Shown here: in pieces, positions 1 through 12,534 of the stretch
How the letters are laid out: each line of letters starts with the position of its first letter
Position numbering within the stretch: position 1 is the stretch's first letter
Assembly: GCF_963576675.1 (NCBI RefSeq)
Contig: NC_088918.1
Coordinates: forward strand, 70,233,501-70,297,500
Source of the DNA: Euphorbia lathyris
Lineage: Eukaryota; Streptophyta; Magnoliopsida; Malpighiales; Euphorbiaceae
DNA length: 64,000 nucleotides
Reading direction: 5' to 3'
The notes under the pieces: generated by a model
Seen by the model: the letters and a program-made list of their open reading frames with translations, nothing else
What the model was told of the DNA's origin: nothing
The model's database searches: none
Made by a program: the position numbers and the translations under genes

Positions 1-1
1 C

Positions 2-613
2 AACTCCCTTCAGGGGCAATTTCAAGCCTTGTCAGTTGCGAACTCAGGGTATGCAACTTCTGCCGAAGTTCATCAGTTATTTACCCAGCTTCAAACTGAG
101 CAAGAGAAGACAAACCATCATCTTTCCTCTTACTCCTAATGCTCAGTAGAACAGATCGACGAAGTTGTTCGTCTTCTGAATCTAAACAAGGCAGAGATGG
201 ACACTGACCAGATGAAGCAGAATGAGATTCTCCAGTATACACATCAAATCTTTACCCATGTCCGTCATTCCAACATTCATCGTCAGTTCTATGACTCATC
301 TCTGCTCAAGATGTTTCATCAGGCTTATGCTGCGCTGACTGATACACTTACTTGGATGGGTAAATCTCAAGCCTACGCACTGAGCATCCTCAGCGCTGCT
401 GAAATTGGTGTGCCTCAAGAGGTATTCGACGATGGTGTTGCTATCTTTGATGGCATAAATGAAAGCACCAGCAAGCTGAAGGACTTCTCAGCTCGTATAT
501 CTGAAGCTGCTCAAAACAGCACCTTCAGGCCTCCTCCTCCTCCTGATGCTGCCAAAACGGGGGAGAAAGAACAAACAGGAAGAACTCAGCATGAGGCTGC
601 TGGAAGTAGTTAG
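2..613 (+). pseudogene. C-terminal part of a retrotransposon accessory (env-like position) ORF
   Basis: An open frame enters from the left edge at base 2, meets an in-frame TAA near 137, and continues from the ATG at 197 to TAG at 613. The product is glutamine-, serine- and alanine-rich and ends in a proline run (PPPPPP) and a charged tail. No catalytic motif is visible. It lies about 520 bases upstream of a run of polypurine tracts and an LTR start. In Sirevirus-type copia elements this slot, downstream of pol, is occupied by an extra or envelope-like ORF of unknown role. The assignment rests on position and on the Sirevirus-like 3' end, not on recognised homology. It is broken by the internal stop and cut by the window edge. 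Confidence 0.4.
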
Positions 614-1136
614 CTTAAGGGAAAGGGAAAATTGATATATAAGAAGAAATAACTTAGTTATGATAGCTAGTTTCTAAGTCTTAAGTATCCCTGTTATGTA
701 TAATGCTGACTACTTATTAATACTATGCTTGCATCAAAATTTTCAAATCTTATGTGATGCTGAGCTATTATGTTTTGCATACATCAACTGTGTTTATCAT
801 TCTGAATGTCTTCTGACTGTATGCTGTTAACATTGTCTTGTATGATTAAAACATTGTCCTATAAGACTCATTGAACAATAAAATACTCAGCGCTCTCTGA
901 TAGTTAAATCTTTCGCTTAAAACCGAGTTAATAGAATATGTTTCATGAGCTGACCTTTATTTGAAAACTGACTTAGGACCTACTCGATTAAACCTTAAAA
1001 TGTTTTGAGTAAAACTGTGTCAGTAGCTCAACCCTTACGGGGGAGTTTATTAAGTTATAAAAGGTCATCTATCATGGGGGAGCTCAAAACTGAGTTCTTC
1101 ACTGAATAGTTTTGCCAACATCAAAATGGGGGAGTT
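614..1136 (+). other. 3' untranslated region of the copia element with three polypurine tracts
   Basis: No ORF is present. Three GGGGGAG tracts occur at 1039-1045, 1076-1082 and 1128-1134, the last just before the LTR start. Repeated polypurine tracts upstream of the 3' LTR are a known hallmark of Sireviruses. Confidence 0.6.
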
Positions 1137-2451
1137 TGTTGAAACACCTTTCCACATGATTTTGATTTGACAAAATTATTTGAGTATATGTTTAAAAATA
1201 TTTTAAAACACACTAAGTTTAAATGCTTTGATTTATTACACTAATGTGTTTGTTCAATGTTGAGTTAAATTATTCATATGACATAAACACTAAAAGGCTA
1301 AAGGCCCAAAGGAAAGTCAAAGGCCCAAGGCAACTCGGCCCGTGTAAACAAAACTCTGTCGTTGTGGACAAAACGCAGCTCAGCATGAAGAAGGATCTAG
1401 AAGACTTTCTTTATCTACTTCGGAACGAAGCTGCTGAGTTGGACGACAAAGAGTACAAGACAGCAGCTGAGCAAGGAACAACTTCAAAACAAAGTATTTC
1501 TACTTTGGGTAAAGTTTAGAAGACACAGAAAGCTGTCTGGAAGACTTTGCCATAAAAGGCGAAACATTCTGCCTGTCTGTCTAAAAGCTGCTCAGCACTG
1601 ACCGAAGACAAAAGATACAATAATCTGATTGGCCAACGACACTGAGCGTGTACTGAGTGACAACGACATCAAGCCGTTTCCCTCCAATGGTTATTTCGAA
1701 ATTTGAAATAACCGATACCTCAAGTGTCACTATAAATAGGCCTTTCAGTTGCTTCATTCGATGCAGATCTTCACCAGGCCATTACGCTGACCAATTTTCT
1801 ACTCGAAGAATCTGTGTGAAAAAGCAAAGCAAATACTTACACCAATTTCCATATTACTGTGTAAAAGTCTAGAGTGATTATCTAGTCATTTAAAGTGTCT
1901 TAGCAATTGTTGTTTAGGACAAACTTATTATCATTTCTAGAATTAGAAAGGAGAGGCTGAGTACTCGGTTATAGTACTCAGCAACAGAATAGGAGTGAGT
2001 AGAGGTATAGAGGAAGGTACTCTTGTTATACTCAGCTTCTTGTTGTAAAAGGTTTGATGCTCTACCGTTAAAGAGCTCAGTAGAGAATTCGAAAGCTCGG
2101 AACGTGTTCCGGGGACAAGACGTAGGCGTAGAGGCCGAACCTGGATAAATCTGCTGAGTAACATCGTTCTAACCTTAAACTCCTTTAATATATATATATA
2201 TATTGCTTGCTTAACCAAAACTGGCCAAGTAAAGAGGTCACACTGAGTTGTGTGCATTGAGTATCTGAGTTCAGGAATAGACTTAAGTGCTATCTCCTGA
2301 CTCAAAGAAAGAAGCTGACTTAGTCACCAGTTGACTAAGCTAGTGTCTTGAGTTAACTTAGAGCGCTGTGTAATTCCTTTTCAAAGTAAAAGAAGTCAGC
2401 CTCAACGTACAAAATTTTAAATAGTTCCTAACCCCCCCCATTGGAACTAAC
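1137..2451 (+). mobile_element. 3' LTR of a Sirevirus-like Ty1-copia element, right end missing
   Basis: The LTR begins TGTTGAAACACC directly after the last polypurine tract. A TATA-like box (TATAAATAGG, about 1731) marks the probable U3/R region. A C-run (CCCCCCCC) at 2432-2439 resembles the C-rich motif near the 3' end of Sirevirus LTRs. LINE coding sequence starts about 10 bases later, so the last bases and the target duplication are missing. No 5' LTR partner lies in the window. ACTGAGT/ACTCAGC-type motifs recur throughout. Confidence 0.7.
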
Positions 2452-5133
2452 TTGTTACGTTATAAGGGACCAACCGTTTGCAATATGGTTCAGGCTTTCT
2501 TTGATCATGGTTGCATCTTGTCTGGTTTAAACTCTAGTATTATGGCTCTAATTCCTAAAGTAGCTGAAGCTGACAGAATTGAAAATTTTCGTCCAATTGT
2601 GATGAGTAACTTTGGTATTAAAATCATCACAAAAATTCTTGCTGACCGCCTTGCAGTTATTGCAGCAAGGATTGTCTCTCCCAACCAGTATAGTTTCCTT
2701 AAAGGTAGAAGCATTCATTAGTGAATTGCCTTAGCTTCTGAGGGAGTCAATATGCTGGACAGAAAACGTTTTGTTGGACACATGGCCTTAAAAATTGATA
2801 TTCGTAAGGCTTTTATTACTTTAGATTGGAACTTCTTTTTGGCTGTGTTGGATTCCTTCGGTTTTTCTCTCACTTTCAGGGATTGGATCCTAAACATTCT
2901 GGCATCTTCTCGTATTTCTGTGATGATTAATGGTTCTTCGAAGGGTTACTTTTCTTGTTATAGAGGGGTTAGACAAGGGGACCCCCTCTCCCCTCTTTTG
3001 TTTGACATTGCTGAGGATTTTTTTCTCTCGTTGGTGAGGGAGGGTTCTTATTCTCCCATGTATTATTCTGGAGGAAATGCTTTTCCCTCTCATCTTCTTT
3101 TTGCTGATGACATGCTCATTTTTGGAGTGGCATCCTTGAGTAACTTGCATGCTCTCAAGGATTTCTTCCTGCTCTATGAACAGATCTCCGGTCAGCAGGT
3201 TAGTTGGGACAAATCTGCTATCTTTTTTGGTTCTCAAGTAAGTCCTCCGAGAAGGGTTCGTCTTGCTCACTGCCTTGGCATCCGTTTGGAGTCTCTCCCT
3301 TTCAATTACTTAGGAGTCCCTCTATTCAAAGGAGCTCCAAGGGGTCATCATCTCAGCAGTCTTACTGACAAATTTCTCTCTCAATTTAGCAAGTGGAAAG
3401 GCAGCTCTCTCTCTTTTGCAGGGCGTTTAACTCTAATTAAGTCTGCTATGACTGGTTCTCTGGTTCATTCATTCATGATCTATAAGTGGCCAGTGGGATT
3501 GTTGAATAAACTCAATAGAAGTGTTAGGAACTTCCTTTAGACGGGTTGTATCGACCAAAGGAAACTAATCACGGTTCCTTGGCAGACTTGTTGCAAAAGT
3601 TTGGAAGGAGGTGGTTTGGGTATTAAAGACTTTAGGATCTTTAACCAGGCTCTCTTGGGTAAGATGTGTTGGGAACTGATTCAAGGTACCAGTCTAGCTC
3701 TTTCTCTGATGAAATCTAGATTTATGGCTATCTCTGGTTTGCCTAAAGCTACCATTTCTCCTTCCTCGATTTGGTCTTCTTGTAAGTTTGTTTATTCTTC
3801 CATTTGGGACCAGACCTTTTAGTGGATTGGCCAGTCTTCTTCACTTAATTTCTGGACGGATAGGTGGATAGTACCATCGGTGGCGAACAGATTGGGTCTT
3901 GATCACCAGGATAAGCGTTCTCGCTATAATTCTGTTGATGATTTTTTGGTAAATTCTGAGTGGCTTGACTTAGGTACTCTACCTGCGGTTGTTCAAGACA
4001 GTATTCGATCTATTCATCGGGGTAGAGATGATATTGACTTCTGCGCTTGGCAGCCCTCTACGAAGGGTATTTTCTCTGCCAAAGAGTACTATTCGGTTCT
4101 CGGTCCTAGTTCCTCCTCTGTGGACTGGTATAAATTTGTTTGGAATGCTTCCACTCCCCCTTCTCGTTCCTTCACTTTTTGGAGAGTTTTGCATGGACGA
4201 GTTCCAACTCATGACCTCCTGCAGCGTCTTGGTTTCTCCATTGCCTCTCGTTGTGCTCTATGTGGTAGGGATGTTGAGTCCATTAACCACTTATTCATTA
4301 GTTGTTCTTTTGTAGATTCTTTTTGGAGAGCCCTTGATATCCATTTTGACTGCTCTTTGCCTCGTCATTCCCAATTCATCCACTTCTTCACCAATCTTCG
4401 TAGCATTCATTTTAGCTCACAGGTGTTGTTGCTCTGGCGTGTGGCCGCTGTCACTTGTATCTGGTTAATTTGGCACTGCAGGAATGAAGCAATTTTTAAG
4501 GATGTTTCTCCTTCTATTCAGCACTCGAAGATCACCCTCTTTCGATTGATTCGAGAGTCCTTGGCCATTTCTAAAGGTTTTTGCTCTTCTCGGCGAGATG
4601 CTGATATTTTATCCCGCCTTCTGTCTTCTCCTAGGCCGCCTCCTGCCCCCAGCATTATTCCGGTCCATTGGCTTAAACCTCCTCTGGGCTGGGTTAAAGT
4701 CAATGTGGACGGCTCTGCTTTTGGCACTCCTGGCGAGGCTGGTGCGGGAGGCATTTTTCGCAACTATCGTGGCTTTCCCAAAGGTTGTTTTGGTTTTTCT
4801 ACCCCTCATTCTTTTGCTTATATGGCTGAATTGAGAGCCGCTATTTTTGCAATTGAACTTGCTTGGGAGAAAAATTGGCATCAACTTTGGGTTGAGTCAG
4901 ACTCAATGTACATAGTTAACCTGCTTAGACTCCGCTCCTTGGATGTTCCTTGGAGTATTCGTCAAGAATGGTTGCACTGCCTCAGCATTTGCTCTAGAAT
5001 GAACATTATCTTTTCACACATCTTTAGAGAAGGAAATAGAGTTGCTGATGCATTGGCAAAGTTTGAAGTATCTTTCTCTGTGATCAATGGGTGGCCTTCA
5101 GCTCCTGCTTTTTTGCCACAGGTTTATCAATGA
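2443..5133 (+). pseudogene. LINE (plant L1-type) ORF2 fragment: reverse transcriptase, zinc-binding region, RNase H
   Basis: One reading frame of 897 codons runs through here with in-frame stops at 2719, 2722, 3538 and 3820 and no frameshift. The reverse transcriptase is recognisable from ALIPKV and NFRPI near the start, RQGDPLSPLLF (about 2970) and the catalytic FADD (about 3108). A zf-RVT-like region follows (WNASTPPSRSFTFWRVL, then CALC...HLFISC, about 4140-4310). The C-terminus is RNase H-like (KVNVDGSAFG, AELRAA, VESDS, GNRVADALAKF, about 4700-5065). The N-terminal endonuclease is absent, so the element is 5'-truncated. At least two stops sit where tryptophan is usual in this family. It is non-functional. 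Confidence 0.9.
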
Positions 5134-5345
5134 TGACATTTGTAGTATTTCGCATTTGCGTTTCCCTTGACTTTTTCTATCTTTTCTCCTTCCCCCTTCT
5201 TTTGTTTGTTCTCCTTCATCTTCTCTTGTTCAAACACTCATTTTTTCGTTTATTTATATATTACGGGTTTGACAGTTCTTGGACCATGGGTGCTCGCCTC
5301 GCTCAAATTCTGTCTCGTCCCAATTTCTATAAAAAAAATTATATT
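2452..5345 (+). mobile_element. 5'-truncated LINE insertion
   Basis: The body is the ORF2 remnant followed by a T-rich 3' UTR and a short A-run (AAAAAAAA near 5331). The left end abuts the copia LTR. I could not identify a target duplication with confidence, so the boundaries are approximate. Confidence 0.75.
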
Positions 5346-6047
5346 ATTTATTACTAGTACTTATTTTTAATTATTTTAAAATGATTATTTTTTCTTTTAA
5401 AATAGAATGTTTATAGATTTTCTTTTAATTATTTTGTACGTGAAGTCTAAATTGATACTTCCCCAAAAACCATAACTCTATTTTGGTACCTTATCCTTTA
5501 ATTTTATTTCAATATCATCTGTTTCACTGTCTTTTGATTTTAATAAAAATAAAATAATTAATTTTAATTTTTATATTTACATATGACTAATCTATTAATA
5601 CAAACACATGCATTATACTATAATTATTATTAAAAACAATCTATAAATATGATTTATTACTCATTTGAACTAAACATCACACTGGAATCAAAATTATTTC
5701 ATTCCATTTCTGAAACTGAAATAAGCTGATAAAAGAATTCAAAGTGATTCTATTCTTTTCTCTTTATTTCCTTTTATTGATTATCTATATGGACCAAACA
5801 TCCCTAAATTCATTGATTTCAAAATTAATCAATGGAGTAGTTGATTATATATATAATAAAATTAATCAATAGTATAACAAGCTGTTTTTTAATTAAAAAA
5901 AGGCCGTTTTGTTGGTTGGTTGGCGGTGTCAAAGCGGGAGGTAAGGTCTTGGGGGGTAGGTAAGTATGAGCATTTCAATTCTATCTTCCCTGATTCTATT
6001 TCTTCTTCATTACAGTTTCTTCTTTCTAGCTTAATCGTCAACACATA
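5346..6047. other. AT-rich intergenic DNA upstream of the steroid-binding protein gene
   Basis: There is no ORF. Bases 5430-5498 match the right end of the foldback element at 35322-36346: AAATTGATACTTCCCC, then GGTACCTTATCCTT. It is thus a solo end of that repeat family. Bases 5660-5815 resemble a decayed MITE with AAACATCAC and ACCAAACATCCC ends. The promoter and 5' UTR of the gene at 6048 must lie in the last few hundred bases. I see no unambiguous TATA box. Confidence 0.5.
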
Positions 6048-7116
6048 ATGGCAATCTACGCAACATTGATGGATATCATCGACTCTTACACGGGGCTGTC
6101 ACCGGCGGCATTCTTCACAATAGCGGCTCTCATGGTGGCGGTTTACAAAATGGTGTGCGGCATGTTTGTGGATTCCGAAGAGTTCAATAAGTCATCTTCT
6201 TCCTCCAATTCCACCTCTAATCATATTCATACTCCAACAGTCTACGAACCAGTCCAATTGGGTGATGTTACTGAGCAAGAATTGAAAGCTTATGATGGTT
6301 CTGATCCTAATAAGCCTCTTTTAATGGCCATCAAAGGTCAGATCTACGATGTCTCTTCTTCCAGGTATTCCCTTTCAATTTTTTTTTTCTTGCTCTCAAA
6401 AGTACAACCGGATGAAACTATAGCAAACATGAATTTGGATTAGCTGATATAAATCTTGTAAGAAATGAAGCTCTACCTAGTTACAAATTAGGACTAAGGC
6501 TAAAATTTGGTACTTATGTGTTGTAAATTTGACAGAAAATGAGTTTTCTGGATTCTATTTGGCTTTCCGGCCCTAATCAGTTATTTATAATTGTGTTACA
6601 TGTGTGCAAAAGACACGGAACTAATTTGATGCCTTATCCAATATATACAAAATTTCCAAAATTTACTAATCAAACTTAGAATTTGAACAGGTGGTGATGA
6701 CAATTACTGCTTGAATTGTCAGAAAGCCACTGTTCACTAGTTCTTCATTTAAAAAAGATTGTCAACAACACATTTAACTAAGTTATCTGTAACTGAATCA
6801 ATTGTTTATGAAGTTGAAATAATGTTGACTGTGTTTGTTTGTAATTGTATGCAGGATATTTTATGGTCCTGGTGGTCCATATGCAAAGTTTGCTGGAAGG
6901 GATGCAAGTAGAGCTTTAGCTCTCTTATCTTTTGACCCTAAAGACCTGACAGGAAATCTTGATGGTCTTGGTGAATCTGAACTTGAAGTTTTACAGGACT
7001 GGGAATATAAATTCATGGAGAAATATGTCAAGGTTGGAAAGCTTGTTTCTGAACAAATCAGGGCTGAAGAAAATGCTGAAGAGGCCCAGAAACACGAAGT
7101 CAATGGGGATTCATAA
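6048..7116 (+). CDS. MSBP: membrane steroid-binding protein (MAPR family), two exons
   Basis: Exon 1 is 6048-6364 (donor CCAG|GTATTC) and exon 2 is 6855-7116 (acceptor GCAG|GATATT), joining in frame to 192 residues. Residues about 18-40 are hydrophobic (AAFFTIAALMVAVYKMVCG) and form one N-terminal membrane anchor. A serine-rich linker follows, then the cytochrome-b5-like domain: YEPVQLGDVTEQELKAYDG, KGQIYDVSSS, the hallmark FYGPGGPYAKFAGRDASRAL spanning the exon junction, and the DWEYKFMEKY helix. The C-terminus is acidic and lysine-rich. In plants these proteins sit in the ER or plasma membrane, bind sterols or haem, and act in brassinosteroid signalling or as P450 scaffolds. Length and the single intron fit MSBP1/2-like proteins (about 190-230 residues). 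The ATG is chosen because the membrane anchor follows directly. The copy looks intact. Confidence 0.92.
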
Positions 7117-7863
7117 ACCACAGTTTATAAGAAATGAATATGGTACGTGTATAATGATTCATACACTACTTTATGCACTATTTCTAAACATCATTTTTAT
7201 CTTGAGATAACATCAACTGCTGAGATTTTTGTGTATGAAATTAGTACTTCTTAAATTGCTTAGGCAAGGCTGTTGTATAAGTGAATCCATGAATTCAATT
7301 TTTTTGTCATTCTCCATTGCCAGAAGGAAGAGTGCAATAGCGTACACCTCAGCTTTAGAATAGAGAGGAAACAATAAATATATTGGCTGACATGAAGGAA
7401 TACATAAGGTTTTATTCTGTTTCAATAGATACCTCTCATTGGATAATATAAAGATACTTGAATTTTGGTTCCAAAAGTTTTACAGCATTTGTAACTTTAG
7501 TTTCTGGTGATTGTTCATCCCTTGGACTGAAAACATCATTAAAATAAAATAAAAGAATCAGGAAATCAACTACTGCATTGCTTGGGGATAAAACACCCAA
7601 ATCGCCACTATTTTGTATTCTGCCACCTAATTATACAGAAAGGACTATATATACAAAACTTCACAGATTTTGAACCCGGTTCAACAGTTTTTACCCATCC
7701 TATATCCGGTCACTTGCCATGTCTAGATCACTGTCTAGGAGATTCAAATTTCACCTCTTGTCAAAGGAAATATTCTACTTGACATTATTGGATGTTTGAA
7801 TTTAGCACCTGCTCTGCATCTTACACTGGAATCAAAATTTAGGGCTGAAAGCATCTAAACTAG
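7117..7863. other. intergenic region between two convergent genes
   Basis: It lies between the stop codons of the steroid-binding protein gene (+) and the ankyrin gene (-) and must hold both 3' UTRs. It is AT-rich, without ORFs longer than shadows and without a recognisable repeat. Confidence 0.6.
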
Positions 7864-10800
7864 TTAGCTCAGCAGATGATTGTTACTAGGATGAAAGCGT
7901 GTGTAACTATGACTAAGTATGTCAAAAACAAGAGGAAATTGCAGGGAGGCAAATATGGAGACTGGGATGCTAGCAACAATGACTATTGGAACAGTAGCCC
8001 ATTCCATTCCATGGAGGAGAATGATGAATAGTGCGGCACTAAAAGATACCATCATAGTAGTTATAGAAATGAAGAGGGTTGCTAGTCCCATGATTAACTT
8101 GTTAGGCAAAGATTGGAGGAAATCTTCTTCTGCATAGCGTGATGTCAAGATGGAAAGGAATATGAGAATAGATGTAGCTGAAGCAAATAAAGAAAGTGCA
8201 TCTGATATGACAAAAACCATAAACGACCTTGTGTGAAGAAAAATAGGTCGGCCTGTATCACTGTTATTTCCTCCAGGCACGGTGAAAGCAGCAGCAAACA
8301 TCACCGTCGCAATTAGAGTTGCGACAACCATGCATGAAGAAGCAGTATCCTTCATCCATTTCTCCCCTTCTCTCTTCATTTGCTTATGTTCATTTGAAAA
8401 GAGGCATTGAGGTGTGATTCCCTCCGAGTTTTCCATTTCGGTATACATGGGTTGAACAATCCTCTCCACCTCCTGCATCCGTTGCTCAAAGTTTAGTAAC
8501 TGTTTCTACATTTTCCCTTTGCATACCCTGCCATGTAGAGGAGACACAAAATCATACCTTGAACCACAACAACTCGTGTCGTAGTTGCAGAGCCGCACCA
8601 GAGTCGGTATTGAGTCGACTTGGAGGTGGTAGCTTTCCGGCCAAGTGCAGCATATTGTTGTTGTCCTCGTCTTTATAAATAGCTATAAAATCTTTGAGTG
8701 CCCCTAACTCATGTATGAGATTAAAAACCTTTGTCTGTCTATACAAAACTGCTATATGAAATATACTTCTACTTTGCTTATCAACCTTCCATATAAGATC
8801 AGGATGTGACTGAATAAGTATTGTTATAAACTCGACAATCCCAAATTCCGCTGCTGTGAAGATTAATCTTCTAGGAGTCCTAATTAATTCCTTAAGTCCT
8901 GTATTGTCTAGGTTCAAAATCAATTGCCATAGTTGCTTCACCAGCTCAATAGCTTGAATATGTCTCAACTTGATTTTATAGATCAGATTGACTTCTGGAA
9001 CTGGAAAGAGCAAGCCTAGTTGATTAAATTTATTAAGAAGATTAAATGATACTTAGCTGAAACTTACAGATATAGACGAAGCTGTTCCACATTAATGATT
9101 TCATGGTTGATAAAGCTGCAATAAGAAAGGCAGATACTGTAATCCATATGAACAATCACAGCTTTGTTAACAAAAAGGGATAAGGATCAAATTTGGTTAT
9201 TTGGGAGGATCAATTTTTACCCTTAACATACAAAATGATCCAATGTTGTCCTTGTGGTCAAATTCTAGCTCAATTTTACTCCTATGGTAGAAACCCTTAG
9301 CTCAATTTTATACTTTCTTAGTCGATACCTGAAAATTACTGACAAAATTCCATCAGAAAGGGTTAAATATAGCTAGAAAGTTTCTACCATGGGGGCAACA
9401 TTGTGCTGTCTTCTACCATAAGTATAGAATCGATTTTTCCCAATAACCTTAGGGCAGAAATTGACGCTTATCCCTGACAAAAACCATATACAAAAATAAC
9501 AGCAAGAGAAACAAAACCTTGATTAATACGTCGGAAAAACCAATAAGTATCCATTCTAGAACTTGAAGAAACACATTGAAATTCAACCTGGAGACCTTCA
9601 AAAACACCTAACTCATTACTTAAGCACTCAAGCCTTTGTGTATTCAGTAGTCGCTAACATGAACATCATTACATTTTTAGATTAAATGACCAACTCGAAT
9701 TGCTTATTAGCCATGAACTAATACAAAATTATTAATAGAATCTGAATTAAGAGTATAGTATGCGAGCGAGAGCAACTAACATGAATATATACATCTTTGA
9801 CGATGTCCAAGTTGAGTTCCACTGTAAAATGCACCTGGCTTTCTCGACAACACGTGAAGAGCTGTCTCTCCATTTCCGTCTCTGGCAATTGCTAATTCAG
9901 GATGCTTTTGAATTAATTCTAATGCTATATCTGCTTCAAAGATAACAAATATTTAACTTTGGTTAACATTCATTCTTCTTATTTTCTTAAGAAACAAATT
10001 TTAGAAATGGTTAGTTAGAATCATATACCTAGTAGATTGGAAGTTATAGCCGCAACAAGGAGTCCTATACGATCCTCCGCTGAAAGATCATTGTCGTCTG
10101 TTACAGAATAAAGATACCAAACCATTTCTCTCCTTCCTAAAAGAGCAGCCATATAGATAGGTGTAGCTCCTTTACTTCCTCTAACTAATGGCAAACTTTT
10201 GTTCTTATTTACCAAAACTTCTGCTATTTCTGTGATTCCGGAAATAGCTGCAAAACATAAGGCTGTGTTTCCAACCTTATTCTGTAGAGCCAAATCATCT
10301 GGTGTCATCCTTTTCACTAATTTCTTTACAAACAATGGATGGTTTGAACCAACTGCAACATGAAGAACGGTTTCATGCCCCCTCGTAATAGTAGCTCGTA
10401 CTGCATGTGGATTCCATCGCAGGTATACTTTAGCAGTTTTCCAGTCTCCTTTAAGTGCTGCTATATATAGAGTCACATGCCTACTATGGCGACCATTTCT
10501 CATCTCCCCTGTCATATAGTATATAAATAATTACCTATTTTCGTAAACTTAAGACTTTACCCTTTATTTATTAGCAAGAATACTAGAAAATGATTCTATA
10601 AAGCTCTGAATTTGCGCTTATTTATGTTCCATACAAATCTAGAACTATTAATATGTATACTATACCGAAAAGAACAGTATTAATACCTGCACTTGATGTT
10701 GATGGTAGAATTGGCTCCTCTTCCAAGATAAAGGAAGGAGCAACTGAGCTGGGCTGTAAATTTGAAAGAACATCATCATGATTGATTTCCTTCCTTGTAG

Positions 10801-11179
10801 GAGCTAAACTAAGGTTTCGACGGGAAATGAAAGAACGAAACCTGAGGCTTTGATAATCAGAAAGGGGATTTGAGTGATGGTCACGTTTAGGTGGTAAACT
10901 ATTGAATAAAGCATTGTTGTATAACACAACTTGTGAAGGAGGAGGCGGCTCTACATTGATGGCTGAAAAATGATTAACATCTCGTAGAGAAAAATTATCT
11001 TCGACACGAAGAGCTGTACAATCACCAACATCATAGGAACGTGTCTTCAAATGATGTGATATCTTAGCATTTGCTAATGAATTCTTCTCGGAGCTCTCAA
11101 CCGATTTGATCTCCGGAAAACATGACTTTATGGATGGATTCTTTGTGAATTCAAATGAATTTGACTTTCTTGATACCAT
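7864..11179 (-). CDS. ankyrin-repeat protein with C-terminal PGG domain, six exons
   Basis: Exons on the - strand are 11179-10687, 10508-10029, 9930-9793, 9115-9068, 9015-8558 and 8472-7864. All junctions are GT-AG and keep phase, giving 741 residues. Residues 1-164 are serine-rich without known motifs. Exon 2 holds ankyrin repeats (TLYIAALKGDWKTAKVYL, ETVLHVAVGSNH, NTALCFAAISG, ATPIYMAALLGR). Exon 3 gives GNGETALHVLSRKPGAF. Exon 5 has further ankyrin units (IFTAAEFGIVEFI, SIFHIAVLYRQ, NNMLHLAGKLPPPSRL). Exon 6 begins EVERIVQPMY and has GEKWMKDTASSC, the FTVPGG motif (about residue 605) and four predicted membrane helices. This is the ACD6/ITN1-like family, linked in Arabidopsis to salicylate defence and salt/ABA responses. 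The fourth intron (52 bases) is unusually short. Intron 3 contains a MITE. The copy appears intact. Confidence 0.88.
9176..9475. mobile_element. MITE with AGGGATAAG termini in intron 3 of the ankyrin gene
   Basis: The 300-base element begins AGGGATAAGGATCAAATTT and ends AAATTGACGCTTATCCCT, an imperfect terminal inverted repeat. The flanks AACAAAA and GACAAAA form a 7-bp target duplication with one mismatch. Inside are inverted tracts (TCTACCATGGG / CCTATGGTAGAAA). It shares its terminal bases with the elements at 35322 and 41690. Confidence 0.7.
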
Positions 11180-11879
11180 CCTTCTCTATTCAATTCCTAT
11201 TGTCACAACAAAAAATAAATTGCAGACATGTTGTTATTAATCATATTCATGTTGTCATTTCGAAACTGAGCATGCACATATTGAATAAACAAATGCAAGA
11301 ATTACAGTGGTGGAGCCAGGAACCTAAATCTGGGGGTGCAATTGCAGCACCCCCAGACTCTCTTTCCTGGTGGAAGGCCGCCTGGAATCACCCCTCCCAG
11401 GGTGGATTCCGGTGGCTGGGGGTGCAATGGACCCCCTCGGCCACTCGGAAGGAAGTTTTGAGATTCATGAACAGAGAAAGAGGGAATAGAACAACGAAAA
11501 TAAAAAAGGGTTATTTGATATGTACCTTTAACCATGATTTTGCAGGCAATGTTCGTTGGAATTGTTGGGTAAAAATGGAAGAGAATGAAAGAAATGCTGA
11601 ATCAGATTGATCTTCAGAATGAAGATGGAAAGAGAAGAAATTGGGAGGAATTGGGATTGGTTCATACATCGGATATGAGAGAGGAGCCATTGATAATTTT
11701 ATCATGTATTAGCTACCTTGCAATCCTTAATATCAGGTTTGGAACTACCTCCATTTACATTTTATGTTTTTCAATCCACAAAAATGGGAAAGAGTGTATA
11801 AAGGTGCTCTGACAATATGTATGTAAATATTTTTAAAATTTGTCATTTTTGTTTTATTATTATTTATTATTTTAAAATT
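11180..11879. other. upstream region of the ankyrin gene with a GC-rich repeat fragment
   Basis: It holds the ankyrin gene promoter. At 11310-11460 a GC-rich block begins CAGTGGTGGAGCCAGG and contains GGGGGTGCAATTGCAGC / CACCCCCAG inverted segments. This resembles one end of a common plant DNA-transposon repeat; no matching right end was found. The remaining sequence has no supported gene. Confidence 0.4.
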
Positions 11880-12490
11880 AGATCGAGATTCGTTAGCTTT
11901 ATTTTAGGTGGACCCTCTTTCAACTAAAATTTAATATGTACATTACAGTCCAAATTCAAGATCTATAGTTTAAGACACTTAAAATTGGACATGTTTTAAG
12001 CTCAATAAGGCGGAATATGTGTAAGGGATAATAAAAACAAATTTTGGAACCTCGTATCAGCTTAAGATATTAATTTGGTATAGTCACTTAAGTTTGGGTC
12101 TATAGTCACTTAAGGGTCTATTTGGCTATTTAGACAAAAAAAAAAAAAAAAAAAAAAAAATCATAAACAGTGATATAACAATCACATTGGAAATGTCTTA
12201 TATTTTTACATAGACAGTATTTGAGTTAAGTAACTCAAAATATAATTATTATTATGATTTTTTATATCTTTTCAGCTATGTGACTGATGTATCTTACATA
12301 TATATAAGTTAATTAGTTTCATCATCACTAATTTTTTTTTATAATTTATCCGATTTCTTGGTTTGTGGCTCGTCAGAGCCCTTTAGGTGGATCCTCTTCC
12401 AATTAAAACTTTTTGTGTATGCTAGGATTCGAACTCGAAATATAGTTTAAGCGATTTGAGACATTTAACCACTCAAGCCAACCTTAATTG
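11880..12490 (-). mobile_element. two decayed tRNA-derived SINE copies and a poly(A) run
   Basis: On the - strand, 12490-12350 has a tRNA-like head: A-box-like TGGCTTGAGTGGTTAAA and B-box GAGTTCGAATCCTAGC. The body AGGTGGATCCTCTTCC (+ strand) follows. A related, more decayed copy lies at 11880-11990 with the same TTTAGGTGGACCCTCTTTC body. A run of about 25 A's stands at 12137-12161. The boundaries are approximate. Confidence 0.55.
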
Positions 12491-12534
12491 CTAGTCAGCA
12501 TTAATTATAACTTTTGGTAAAGTCAGATTTTCTT

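Noticed and set aside
1244..1872. Two ORFs in the copia LTR
   Set aside because: They lie within U3/R of the LTR and have no recognisable domain.
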